Assembly: GCA_963693365.1 (NCBI GenBank)
Contig: CAVNZM010000003.1
Coordinates: forward strand, 13,206,001 to 13,270,000
DNA length: 64,000 nt
Direction: 5' to 3'
DNA from: Amoebidium appalachense
Taxonomy: Eukaryota; Ichthyosporea
A model generated the notes under the pieces. The model was not told the DNA's origin. It made no database searches and was given only the letters and a program-made list of their open reading frames with translations. This document shows positions 31,398 to 44,964 of this stretch, one piece after another (positions within the stretch are counted from its first letter, which is position 1; each line of letters starts with the position of its first letter). The translations under genes and the position numbers were made by a program.

Positions 31398-32966
31398 AGA
31401 TGGTTGAGGGGTCCTGGTAGGTAGGATGCCTGTAACGTAAATTGGTATTGCATTTCCATGCGGGTGATGAACCGAATAAGTTTGGCCATCACGGGGTGGG
31501 GGGAAGACCGGGAGTGCAGGTCAGACACAGCACCCGTGTTGTCGCATAAAATACGGACATGGTGGGTGGACCAGGAGGGGGCCCAGAGGGCCACGGCGGC
31601 TGCGATGGCCAGGAGTTCGATGACGGAAGAACCGGGTTTACCCTCATGAGCATAGAGGGCTTGGGTGGAGGGGGACCAGGGCATGAAGAACCATTGGTCG
31701 AGCCAGTGGCCTCCTAGACCCACCGATCCGGCAGCATCAGTGGCCAGGGTGGTGTATGTGGGGGGTGTGATGAGGTGCACCCCATTCCATGATGTGAGGA
31801 ACTGGTGCCATTCGGCTAGGTCGGCCCGGGCGGCAGCAGTCAGTCGTATGTGGTGGTGGCCGGCAAGGTGTGGGTGGGTCCAGAGAAGGGCCCATAGGCG
31901 CTGGGAGAAGGCCCTCCCGGGGGGAACCAGCTGGGCACACCAGGTGAGTTTGCCGAGGAGGGACTGGAGGTCCCGAATGGTGATGGTGGGCTTTGGGTGG
32001 GAAGTGAGGTCGAGTAGGTCCGAGAGCTTGGAAGCCGGGATTCGTGCCTCCATGGCGATGGAGTCGAATTCGATACCGATGAAGACGACACGGGTGGCCG
32101 GGCCCTGCATCTTGTCTTCGGAGATGGCAATGTGCAGCTCTCGGCAGAGTTGCAGGAAGGTGGATAGGTGACGTTGGCACTGCTCTTGTGTGGGGGCGAC
32201 TATAATCCAGTCGTCTACGTAGTGGCGGATGAGGGTAATACCGTGCTGGTGTGCCAGCCACTGTAGGGTGGCCGCGATCCGTTCCCAGATGGCTGGGCTA
32301 GATTTCAGGCCGAAGGGCAGTCTGGTTTCAACGTAAAAATGCCCTTGCCATTTGAATGCCATTAAGTGGTGGTCTTCCGGTCGGATGGGCATGTGCCGGA
32401 AGGCTGCCTGCACATCTGCCACGGCCATGTAGCAGCCGGGGCCTGCGTCGAGAATGAGTTGGGTGACATCCCGGGCGCGAATGTACTGAAGTTCGTCGGG
32501 GTAGGTGATGCTGTCATTGACACTGCTACCCCGGGGCCAGGAGAGGTGGTGGATTCGACGGTACTTGGGGGGGGTTCCCTTTCTTGGTAACGGCGCCGAT
32601 GGGGGAGGAACGGTGGACCGGAAATTCGTCAAAGAATTGGGCCGGGGAGAGGGGGCCGCACAGGTGGCCGAGGGCGACTTCTTTGGCAATATCCACCGTG
32701 ATAGCGGCAGCTGCCTCCGGGGTGGTGGGTAGGTTGGGGCCCACCCGAGAGGTGGAGGGGCCGCGATAGCCGATGTCGACGCCGAGTCGACATCGTGGAG
32801 GAGTTGTGCGGCGAATGATTGGTCCGGGTAGGAGGCCAGCAGTTCCCGGAGGCGGGAGGTGTCAATGTGGTGCTGGGGCAGCGGGCGGGCCTCCGGGTCT
32901 GAGCCTCGGGGGAAGGGGTGGTTAGCAAGGGTGGTGTACCCTTGGGGAGATCCCGCCCGGCGGCAG

Positions 32967-33000
<34 letters not shown>

Positions 33001-33094
33001 CAGGGCCCCGGGGGGTAGAGTAGGGCAGCTGGGCCCAAGTGAGGGTTGGCAGGGAGGGCAGCGGGGCCCTGTGCAGGGGAATGTGCCCGAGCAC
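31277..33094 (-). CDS. pol: Copy 3 RT-RNase H, intact core
   Basis: A 605-codon ORF. From the HIDTSRLRELL region onward it is nearly identical to copy 1, apart from a frameshifted stretch of about 75 residues (roughly 32550-32785) where the sequence passes through another frame. The RT core with LPFGLKSSP and YVDD, and the RNase H set (TDAAG, IELLA, CDNTG, LADAIS), is complete. The N-terminus is encoded in a different frame from copy 1 because of the long C-run at about 32970-32998. The conserved N-terminal RT segment before GTPPKYRRIHH is thus damaged, and activity is doubtful although the catalytic residues survive. Confidence 0.75.
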
Positions 33095-33229
33095 GCGGGG
33101 GTGTGGGCGGACACAGAGGTAGAAGAAGGGGGAGGGAGTGCTAGGTGATTGTAAGGGGGGGGGGGGGGGGAGGCCGTGGGATGGGGAGGGGGGAGTAAAA
33201 TTATGTGCAGTGGCCAGAATAAACGCCGC

Positions 33230-33687
33230 CAGACATCCGCGGGGGGAAGCGGGAGTGTGCCCGGCTGAATGTCGCCAGTGTTCTCACCTGTGATGGGGGG
33301 CGCGGGCAGGGCAGGTAGGTCTAGGTCAGGGCCGAGATGCAGCCCCGGGGAAACATCCCCGGGTGTGGAGGGCGCGGCGGGGGGCGCGGGAGGGTCGCGG
33401 TTGGCGAGAGCAGCCAGGACGCCAGCCATCTGGGTGCTGATGGCGGTGAGGGCGGCCAGGACGGCGTCTTGAGAAGTCATCTGCGGGGCGGCGGGGCCTG
33501 AGGGGGGACTTCAGGAGTGGAGGGGAGAGTAGCCGGCGGGTCCGGGTCCGTGGTGGTATAGGCCGCTGGAGGCGCGTCAGTGTCCGCGGGAGCGTTGGTC
33601 AGCCTGTGGCGGAGGTCGCTGCGGGTCAGGCGCTTAGGTGCCGCGGAAGGGGCGGCGGCTGAGGCCTGGCGCTTTTCGGCGGCATGC
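33230..33687 (-). pseudogene. Copy 3 Gag N-terminal remnant
   Basis: Carries the Gag start (near 33679-33687) and the Pro/Ala-rich region up to the codons for ITGENTGDIQPGTLPLPP, then jumps to the spacer before RT. All zinc motifs are gone. The A-run at codons 4-5 has four As as in copy 2, so even the N-terminus is out of frame. Confidence 0.75.
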
Positions 33688-33957
33688 TGACCGGCGTAGG
33701 GAAAGATAGGGAGAATGAAAAGGAATATATAGCTGTAAGGCTGTGGATGCTAAACACAGAAGATGTGTTTGTAGCTTGCTGATCTGCTAAAAACTGTCGT
33801 GCTTATATACCTAAGCCTACCGATCTGAGCCAATCAAAAATCGATCTAGTGATATGTGAAATCTGATCCGAGCCAGTCATAACTCGGTCTAGTGATCTTA
33901 TAGTCGGGCAGCACCGCGAACAACTAATACAACACCCACCTACGTTTACCCAGAAAA

Positions 33958-34277
33958 ACCACAAAAAAAGATACTACATAAGAGAAGAGAGGGTTATATG
34001 TGTACGTGTGTACGTGTGTACGTGTGTGTGTATGTGTGTATGTGTGAGGGAGGGAGGGAGGGAGGGTTGGGAGGGAGGGAGGGGAGGGAGGGTTGGGAGG
34101 GAGGGAGGGAGGGAGGGGGGAGGGAGGGAGGGAGGGAGGGAGAGAAAGAGAGAAAGAGAGAGAGTGTGCATGTCTGTAGTGTGTGTGTGTGTGTGTGTGT
34201 GTGTTTGCGTGTGTGTGTGAGTGCATATGTGAGTGTGCATGTGCATGTGCATGCGCATGTGCATGTGCATGCCGTGT

Positions 34278-34321
<44 letters not shown>

Positions 34322-34787
34322 GAGGGAGGGAGGGAGGGAGGGAGGGAGGGAGGGAGGGAGGGAGGGAGGGACGGAGGGAGGGAGGGAGGGATGGTTGGGA
34401 GGGAGGGAGGGAGGGGGGAGGGAGGGAGGGAGGGAGGGAGAGAAAGAGAGAGACACAGTGTGTGTGTGTGCATATCTGTATGTGTGTGTGTGTGTGCGTG
34501 TTTGCGTGTGTGTGTGTGTGTGCATGTGTGAGTGTACATGTGCACGTGTGTGTGTCTGTGTGTGCATATGTGCATGTGTGTGTGTGTGTGTGTGTATGCG
34601 TGTCTGTGTCTGATGTGTGGATGTCTGTGTATGTTGTGTGTGTGTGTATGTCTGTGTGTGTGTATGTGCTCAGTTGAAAGGGAAGGGGGGGAGAGGGGGG
34701 ATGCACCGTGTGTGTGCATGTGTGCACGTGTGTGCGTGTGTGCTCTGTGGAGAGGGAAGGGGAGGGGGGAAATGCACCGTGTGTGTG

Positions 34788-34841
<54 letters not shown>

Positions 34842-34984
34842 TTGTGTGTTTGTCTGTGTGTGCATGTCTGTGTGTGTCGTGTGTGGTGTGTGCGTGTATG
34901 TGCATGTCTGTGCATGTGTGCATGTGCTCGGTGGAGAGGGAAGGGCAAGGGGGGGATTCGTGTCCGTGCATGTGTACATGTGTG

Positions 34985-35039
<55 letters not shown>

Positions 35040-35270
35040 ATGTATGTGTGTGTGTATGTGCTCAGTTGAGAGGGAAGGGGGGGGGGGGGATGCACCGTGT
35101 GTGTGCATGTGTGCACGTGTGTGTGTGTGTGTGCTCTGTGGAGAGGGAAGGGGAGGGGTGGAAATGCACCGTGTGTGTGCATATGTGTGTGTGTCTCTCT
35201 GTATGTGTGTGTGTGTGTGTTGTGTGTTTGTGTGTGTGAGCATGTCTGTGTACGTCGTGTGTGACGGTGT

Positions 35271-35332
<62 letters not shown>

Positions 35333-35540
35333 GGTGTGTGTGTGTGTCCCGGTGTGCATGTGCGTGTGTGTGTGTGAGTGCATGTTTTTGGAGTGCATGT
35401 TTTTGCATTGTGTGCGAGCATGTGGATGCCTTGGTGAGAACAAGATTGGACGGTGTCGAATGCTGTGTGTGTTAGTGTGTGTGTGTGTGTGTGTGTGTGT
35501 ATCTGTGTGCGTGTGTGTTTTTTGGGGGGAGAGGGGTAGT
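33958..35540. repeat. (TG)n / (GGGA)n composite repeat block
   Basis: Plus strand carries GGGA/GGAG arrays (34047-34160, 34318-34445) between long (TG)n arrays with TGCATG and TGCACG interruptions. A compound unit, GAGAGGGAAGGGG then ATGCACCGTGTGTGTGCAT, recurs near 34676, 34748, 34935, 35068 and 35138. Very long ORFs on both strands are pure consequences of the repeats. Confidence 0.8.
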
Positions 35541-36600
<1,060 letters not shown>

Positions 36601-36849
36601 CGAGTTCTCTTAGATTTGCATTTCAGAATTTTTACTCTATTCCTCCAGGTTTTTTATATATTTTTTTTAGGGTTGGGTTGGGGGGGGGGGGGGGGGGGGG
36701 GGTTGTCATTACTTTCCTGTATTATCCTTTATGCTACTTCAAGTTTTATACCCTACAGCTTACACAGGATGTAGGCTGGTGAAAGGTTTAATGGTAGGAC
36801 GTTCGGTGACGTTTGTACCACGGACCACGGGAACATGTTCCCCAGGAAC
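36601..36849. other. Short flank with G-run
   Basis: T-rich sequence with a G22 run at about 36681-36702; no gene seen. Confidence 0.35.
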
Positions 36850-38115
36850 AGTATTCAAAACAAAGAACTTTTATATTTTGAGGTGCTAAAAACGTGAGGA
36901 CCACTTGTTATGGCCGTTGCCCTTCTCAATCTTGGTACGGAAATGCACCCATAATATACTGCAAACGTATTGTATATGACGTGTGTATATCGTACAGGTA
37001 CTGGTAGTATATTGATAGTACCTCCTACGTAATGATTTGTTCGCATTCGAACATACTGGCAGTATATACTGAGACTATAACCAATATATGGTGTCCTTAG
37101 CTGTGTCCGTATTGGTGACAGTATTATAGATGTATTCGTGACATTGCCAATACCACTTGTGCCTTAGATATTCGCAGTAGGATAAAAGTTTTCTTGCTAT
37201 ATCATATGTTTATGTTCTACTAATATGGATGTGATATGGGTAGGATATGATCTACATAATGTCAGTATATGTCCACCCTAATACCACGGTATTAGCAATG
37301 TACTGCGCATACAAGGACTACACTCCGAACATGTTTGTTGAACATGTGTTGGCAATACATTCACAATATTGCGACTACATAGGTAAAGTGACCTGATCTT
37401 TCATCCCCAATATTTTACCAATATATTGGCAATAAAATACACGCCCCATATTTTCGGTTGCTTTTACCTATTGATAATAGGTGCATAATAGTCTTGATAT
37501 TGTGACGGATACATTGGCAATACATTTCGACCGAATTGAGATCCTATTTATAATCATATCATAACCCTATAACCAATAGCGACATTATGTTTGTATCGGC
37601 CATATGGGATATATGGGTTGGGTATATTGCCAATATCCCAAAATGGTCAGGAAAAATACATTCATAATATATTGGCAATAGTCTTGCCACGTTGGACAAT
37701 ACCCTAATTTGACACAAAATTGTCCTACATTTTATATATTCATAACGTATTGACACTGTGATACTCCGCAAGCAATAGTATAATACCGAATAAGTACATT
37801 GACAATATCGAAATTGTATTGTTAATAGGCACACGTACACGCATTTTGGGATATTGCCAGTACATTACTCATACGGTATATAGTTATTGGTGGTAGACCT
37901 GACATGGTATGACAATAATATAAAAATATTATGCCGATATTACGTCAATATTACAGTTCTATTACACTTCCGTATAGCGTCTCTACCACAGAAAATCTCT
38001 ACTCGCAATACATTGGCAATGGATAATTGATATTACTTCAGTATTAATCTGGTGTTTTTACCAAATTGGCAATAGATAATAGCCTCACAATATTGGCAAT
38101 ACCACGGGGAAGTTT
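36850..38115. repeat. Field of ATTGGCAATA motifs
   Basis: AT-rich, non-coding. The near-palindromic word ATTGGCAATA or its complement TATTGCCAAT recurs irregularly about a dozen times (for example near 37142, 37349, 37420, 37511, 37628, 37672, 38008, 38067 and 38092), along with many TATTGAC/GTATTG variants. It ends directly at a copia zinc-knuckle fragment. Confidence 0.55.
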
Positions 38116-38120
38116 GCTGA

Positions 38121-38302
38121 TGGTGTTTCGAATGCAAGAAGCCTGACCACCGTGCTGACCAATGCCGCGAGCCCCCAACTGCCGCTGCCCTGCATGCCTA
38201 TTACCAGGACCGCACCGCCGGACACCGATGCTGAGTTTGCCCGTTTCCTTGCTGAAGGGAATTCGGACGAGCTCGAGGCTGACGCAGGTTTTCGGATGTA
38301 GG
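38121..38302 (+). pseudogene. Copia-type zinc-knuckle fragment
   Basis: CFECKKPDHRADQC is a perfect CX2CX4HX4C retroviral-type knuckle (38124-38165), preceded in frame by a TGA. After CREPPTAAALHAYYQD the frame shifts once and continues EFARFLAEGNSDELEAD to a stop at about 38302. Such a knuckle belongs after the UBN2 gag core, as in the fragment at 10675-11280. Nothing else of the element is present here. Confidence 0.6.
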
Positions 38303-38749
38303 ATTGCTGTGTTGCCGAAAAGAGTGGGTGAGATGAATATGATTATTTTCGTCAACACTGCATTGCTGTACTCGGATGTGCATCTTTGTGAATATTACGG
38401 TAAAGTGAGATATAACTTGGATATATTTTGTTTGCCCATTACACGACGGGTATGCGGGTGCGGATTTTCTTTTGTGTTGTTTGTTCTGATCTGGGGGTGT
38501 AAGATCAATAATACGACGAGTGTTGGATACCATTAATTAGTGCCAATTAGTTTTGTTTTCTTTTACACATGTACTGTCGCTGCTGTGTTTGATATATATT
38601 TTTTTGGTGATATACGGAATTGCGACTTTTGTGAGCGATGTATCATTATGGGGGTGTGTCAGAATAAATAATGTGTGTAATGATATCCCACTCACTCCTT
38701 AGTTCTATTTTAGGTGTTTTTGGTCTTTGTTAGATAGATCTGTGTAAAT
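38303..38749. other. Intergenic, no gene seen
   Basis: AT-rich sequence with no supported feature. Confidence 0.35.
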
Positions 38750-39080
38750 ACGTGTGTCCTCCCCTGCCCCCCCCTGCCTCCCCTGCCTCCTCTACCTTGT
38801 GTGCCTCCCCTGCCCCCCCCTGCGGGTCAAGACTTAGACTTAGATTTTTTTTGCTCTCTCGCTCGCGTGTAGACATAGATTACTTTGCTCTCTCTCTCGT
38901 GTGTAGACTTACACTTTTTTGCTCTCTCTCTCGCGTGTAGACTTAGACTTTTTTGCTCTCTCTCTGTGCCGGTGTCCATACTTAGACGTTTTGCTTCCCG
39001 TCCCCCGTTCCCCGTTCCCCGTTCCCCGTTCCCCGTTCTCCGTTCCCCGTTCCCCGTTCCCCGTTCCCCGTTCCCCGGTC
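38750..39080. repeat. Three adjacent minisatellites
   Basis: A CCTCCCCTGCC block (38758-38822), then four units of about 33 bp with TTTTTTGCTCTCTCTCTCG-type cores and GTGTAGACTTAGAC (38828-38980), then about ten copies of the heptamer GTTCCCC (39003-39078) with one CTCCG variant. Confidence 0.75.
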
Positions 39081-39678
39081 TGATCCTTAATCGATAAGTG
39101 TCTGTTGTCACTGGCCACTTTCCCACTTTAAAGTGGGTAGCGCTCTATCGTTTGTTTTAACTCTTTTTTTCCCTCTTTTTCGATTTTCAGTAGAAAAAAT
39201 TGGGAAGTGAGAAGTGAATCGATCGCGATCGGATCGGGGGTGGGGTTGTGGGTGTGATCTTGAAAGTCATCAGGTCACGTGACTAGTCCAAGGCGCGGGT
39301 ATTTTGTTTACCTTCCAAATAAAGAAGATTTTGCTTGCATTTCCTATTGGTCAGATAATTTCAATGATAGCAATGCGTCCACCAATCAAACACTTTCCGA
39401 AAATTCGAAAAGGCTCGCGTATCCAATCATATGCGTCGGCACTCATACTCGAAACGTCAGGCCAAGGGGTTTAACCGTAAACTTACACAATTTTGCAAGC
39501 TCTTCAAGTTGATCAAAAACAGTGTATATTGGATTTTTAGGGGTTTAAATGTTGAAATTTATTTTTGGTGAACATATGGCACCCTGCAAAACGTTCAACA
39601 GCTTCACACCCAGGCTTCGTTTCTTTACGTTTTCTCCCCCTCCTTTTGCTTGTGTTTTTTTTTAAGAGGAACAAGAGA
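39081..39678. other. Upstream region of HIBADH
   Basis: No coding signal. ATTGG/CCAAT words lie at 39346-39352 and 39383-39388, as might occur in a promoter, but no TATA box is evident close to the first exon. A T-run (39653-39662) lies just upstream of the ATG. Confidence 0.35.
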
Positions 39679-39923
39679 ATGTTGGCGAGCGCAAGCACAC
39701 TCACCCGTGTGTGGGGCAACACACCCCATATCCTGGCACGCACCATGTCTTGTAAGTTATTTTGAGTCCCGTTTTCTGCCAGTTGATGTGCCTTGTAGTC
39801 TTTTTCTGTGGATCGATTCCACGTTCCGTGTCGCGTTTCAGCTTTGTATTAAGAGTTTTGTGCAGTACTACCCATGCCTTCACTACGAGAACCATTTTTG
39901 CTGGTTTCCGCCCCTTGTCCCTT

Positions 39924-39958
<35 letters not shown>

Positions 39959-40555
39959 CCACCACCACCACCACCCCGCCGCCCAAAAGCCACTCTTCAC
40001 AGCACACCTCCCCCCCCCTCCCCCCCCCCCCCCCCCTGCCCCCTCCCCCCCTTCCCCCCCCCCCCCCCCCCTTCCCCCCCCCCAACCCCCCGTATGGAGT
40101 ATACATCCGTGAGCGTATGGAAGTCCAGTCTTTAGATTGCTTTTTGTCATGGAAAAGTTGTGTAGTTTTCCAAGTTGCTGTGTATGAATCTGTCCACACA
40201 GGCAGTGATCTTGGTCTTATGTCTCTGTTTCATAACGCTTACACAACCTTGTTTAACGCTTTCAACAAAGCACAAAAAGGCACCTACTTGCAAACTCAAT
40301 TCAACATAACCCTTGCCTCTCCTCACCCTTCGTTTTCCCAATCTCCTTCCTCTAACCTTACCCCCCCCCCCCCCCCTCCCCCTCTCCCCCCTCCTCCCCC
40401 TTCCCACCCTCCTCCCTCCTCAGCTTGGAGCACACACACACGTACACACGTACAGATACACAAACACCCATACAATTACACATCGGCGCACACATGCCCA
40501 GAATCACACCCGCACACCCGCGCAAAAGCTCACAGACACACACACACAAACACAC

Positions 40556-40611
<56 letters not shown>

Positions 40612-41137
40612 TACCATGGGTGTACTTGCTGCCGTCCCTTCCACTGTCCAATACAGCTGCCAGCGCCAATGCAGCAAAGAAGGTGTGTACAGTCACTGCG
40701 CGTTACAGCACCCCCACAATACAACCCCCCCTCCCTCCTCCCCCCCCCCCCCCCCCAACAATATAGCACCCCCCCCCCCGCAATGTCACCGATTTGGGGC
40801 CTCGGGCAGGATTTGAACAAGGACACATTACGATATAGCGTCTTCGCGGAGTGTAACCAGGGTGGGGACAATATATCGAACGGTGACTGTAGCTTAAACC
40901 CTTTTATTCTTTGTTTCAGATTCTTGAGAACGAGGGTAATGATCAACACACATCGCTGGCTTTTTTGTGCATGTATGGCTGCTCTTTGCTCTCTGCAAGA
41001 GATGGGCTTTTTAAGGCTTTTTTTTCCTTATCCTGGTGTGTCTTTTGCACCTCGTTTTAATCTCGTCCCCCCTCCCCCCCCTCCCCCGCCCCTGCCCCAC
41101 AGCCATCGGTCACCCCCCTCTACAATTAGCAAATTCG

Positions 41138-41171
<34 letters not shown>

Positions 41172-42810
41172 GGTGAGGAAGGGTGTTTTTTTTTTTGTTT
41201 TTTTTGGGGGGGGGGAGGGGGGGGAATAAGGAAGAGGGGCGATACACAAGAGGGAGACGCGGGGGGTCATGGGTTTACCCAGAAAAAATGAGCCCACATG
41301 GCATGTGAATGATTGTCATCCAATCGTTGGCATCCGATTGGTGTTAAATTTCTCTGTTTTGTAACAGGTGGGTTTCATTGGTCTGGGCAACATGGGAGGC
41401 CACATGGCTGCCAATCTGCTCAAGGCCGGCCACTCGGTCACCGTTTACGACATCTTCCCTGGTATGTGCCCCCCCCCCCCCCCCCCCCCCGTCTCCCCTC
41501 CCCCGTTCCCATTCACACACACTCCCCTCTTTCCTCGCCCCCCCCCCCCCGCCCGCCCGCTGGTCGCATGTAGGGCTGGGCTCGTGGTTTGGTTGTGTAC
41601 TCTGCGCTTTGTTATTGTATTTTACACAACCCCCCCCCTCCCTGAGGATGGGCTCTGCTTATGACGCATACTGTGCACATGGCTGATGTTGCATACTTGA
41701 ATGTTTGCCTTTGCATGGGTCCTGCACCATGCTTCTCGTCGTGTATGCGTACTTCGTACCGTGTTCCGCATTCAAACCCCCCCCCCCCCCCCCCCCCCCA
41801 TCCCGATGAGCTCTGTTCAAGTGTCTTCTGCCTGCACGCTTAATTGTTTGATTTTGGATTTCCCACGTTTGTGACGTTTTGTTGTTACTCTTTGTTGTCT
41901 CCTCCATATTTCCAACCCTCTAACGCATACATCCCCCCCCCTCCCCCCCCCCCCCCCCCCGCCTTCCCTCCCCCAACACACACATACATAACCCCGTGTA
42001 ACACTCGCGTTCTACACCCTTCTTTCCAAACCTTCCATACGAACACACACTTCCACACACACACACACGAACACACACACACTCGCAGAGGCCACCAGCA
42101 AGTTGGCCAAGCAGGGTGCCGGTGTTGCCGAGTGTGTGGCCGAGATTGCGCAAAAGTCAGACGCCATCATCACCATGCTGCCCTCCTCCCCACACGTGCT
42201 GGGGGTGTACGACATCGAGGTAGGCCACGTGACTTGCCTTATTTGGGAGTCGGAATAGCCTGCCTTATTTAAATCAACCTGCCTCTCTTATCTGGAATGA
42301 CCTTCCTTATGTGGAAAGACATGCCTTATTTTGGGAATACCTGTCTTAGGAAATACCTGTCTTATTCGGGATTGCATGCCATGATTTGGGGTGATATGCT
42401 TTATATGGAAAGACCTGCCTTATGCGGAAATACCTACCATTGGGGATGATGTGCCTAAATTAGGATGGTGTGCGTGTGCAGGAAGCAAGTACATGTGACA
42501 ATAGGCTGACAGAGGGGTGGAAGGACAGAAAGAGGATTGGAAGGAGGAGGGTGGGGGTGGGGTGTCTGTGTGGGTGTGTGCTGATTTTTTTTTCTTCTTT
42601 CCTTTCCTTTTTTTTTAGGGGAGGGGGGTAGGGGGGGGGGGGGGGGGGGGCAAGGATGCTATTTTTAGGTTTTCTAATTGGTTTACTTATTTTTACTTAC
42701 ATTATTTGTCTTCAATATCTTGACAAATGTTTTCTTTTGCAGCAAGGGCTTCTGAACCAATCCAAGGAGGGTACCCTCCTCATCGGTAGGTGCTATGTGC
42801 CCCCCTCCCC

Positions 42811-42841
<31 letters not shown>

Positions 42842-43276
42842 ACCCCTTTTGTCAAGGGAGGGGAAGAAAGGATATTGGTGGAGGGGGGGGGTGGGGAGGG
42901 GGTCCCCCCAACCACCCCACCCCACACACACACACTCATCTGGCCCGTCCTGAGAGCAGTCCATTCCACAAGCACCACGTGGGCACACACACACGCACGC
43001 GCGCGCATACACATGGCGTCAACATTTTCTCAAGTATAAGGACTTTACCCGTTTTTCGATACTTATTCCGGTTAGGCGTATGCAAACTTTCCGAAATTTG
43101 ATGTTGAGAGTGGTAGTTTTTCCTCGTGCCTTTGATGATCCCCCCCTCTTTCCCCTGTCTCCCCCGCTCGTTTCTGATCAAGACGGGCGACTCACCTATC
43201 TTCAAGTGAAACAGTATCTGAGTTGGGTTTCGTTGGCGAGGTGAAATAGATCGAAACTCGGGTACTGTGGATGACT

Positions 43277-43319
<43 letters not shown>

Positions 43320-43728
43320 TGGATGACGTGGGGCCCCCCTGAGGATGGGCTCTGCTTATTATGCATACTCTTTATGTATGGCTTGCATTCTGCATCGTGT
43401 TATCCGTTTGTTTTTGTGTACTTCGTACTTTTTGACGCATTCAAACCCCCCCCCCCCCCCCCGAATGAGCTCCCCCCCCCCCCCCCCCCCCATCCCCCAT
43501 CCCCCATGCGGCCTCACACACCCACACACACATACACACACTTCATCCACACACACACGTACACGTACACGTGCACACACAGATGCCAGCACCATCCATC
43601 CTGGTGTTGCCCGTCAGGTTGGCTCCAAGGCCAAGGAGCGTGGTCTTCACTTCGTCGATGCCCCCGTGTCCGGAGGTATAGCTCCTCCCCCCCCCCCCAC
43701 ACACACACACTCACGCACCTGTGATATA

Positions 43729-43773
<45 letters not shown>

Positions 43774-43857
43774 GTGTGGGTGTGGGTGTGGGTGTGGGCA
43801 GGTGTGGGTGTGGGCTTGAAATATCACACATCCTAGCTTGTTAAGCCACTCCGACCC

Positions 43858-43896
<39 letters not shown>

Positions 43897-44041
43897 AGGA
43901 TGTTCTCTTCTTATTATGCATACTCCTTTATGTGTGGTTTGCACTCTGCATTGTTTTGTCCGTTATGATGGTGTATGCTTCGTACTCTATAGCACATTCT
44001 AACCGTCCCCTCCCCACCATCCGCCCCTCGCTCCTCTCTCC

Positions 44042-44073
<32 letters not shown>

Positions 44074-44225
44074 TTGGTGGTGCTCAGAATGCCACACTCA
44101 CGTTCATGGTTGGTGGCACGAAGACTGCCTTTGACCTTGCTAAGCCCTTCCTCCAGACGATGGGAAAGAACATTGTTTACTGCGGTGCTATTGGTAACGG
44201 CCAGGTATATTCATAGAACCCCCCC

Positions 44226-44256
<31 letters not shown>

Positions 44257-44352
44257 ACACACACACAGGCCCTTTTGGCTCCTGCCCCAAATTGGTCCCC
44301 CCTCCCCCCCCCCCCCCCCCTCCCCCCAAAAAAAAAAAAAAAGATAAGAAAA

Positions 44353-44384
<32 letters not shown>

Positions 44385-44920
44385 GACGCACACACCCATA
44401 CCCGTGCCCACCTGCCCTCCCCTCCCCTCCCCCCTTTTTCAGAAGAAAAAGAACGGATATGCGCTTAACCCTCTGCCTCCACTCCCCCCCCCCCCCCCCC
44501 CCCCCCAAAACCTCCAACCCCTTTCATGTACAAATACACACCCAAATACCCATACACACATAGGCATCACATATACACAACGATTACGACCTACAACCAC
44601 ACCCACATATACATGTACACCCACCCATACACACACAACTCATACGACCAAAACACACACTTATTCACACACGAATACACACACGTACACGTACACTTAA
44701 AACACATACACGTACACATACACGTACACGTACGCACGTGCAGGCGGCCAAGATCTGCAACAACATGCTCCTTGGTATCTCCATGGTGGGGGTGAGTGAG
44801 GCCATGAACCTGGGCATCAAGCTGGGCCTGGACAAGGAGACTCTGGCTGGCATCATCAACACAAGGTACAGTTAAAAGCAAATTAAATAAAGTGGTGTTA
44901 AAATTTAGATATAGAAAATT

Positions 44921-44964
<44 letters not shown>

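Larger units (their letters stand above)
29510..33957 (-). mobile_element. Ngaro-like element copy 3, gag-deleted
   Basis: Minus-strand element: B2 29510-29598, conserved spacer to 29729, A2 29730-30079 (350 bp), B1 30079-30167, recombinase remnant, intact RT-RH ORF, gag remnant, and an eroded A1 at 33716-33957. It belongs to the copy 1 subfamily by its A2 sequence. About 0.9 kb of gag and spacer (copy 1 about 2790-3677) is missing at about 33230. The distal part of A1 is shortened by many small deletions. Confidence 0.87.

Noticed and set aside
39003-39078. Interstitial telomere
   Set aside because: GTTCCCC does not match any telomere repeat I know, and nothing nearby suggests a chromosome end.
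43215-43257. A genuine tRNA gene
   Set aside because: Only A- and B-box-like words are present; no acceptor stem or anticodon arm could be folded by eye and spacing is short.
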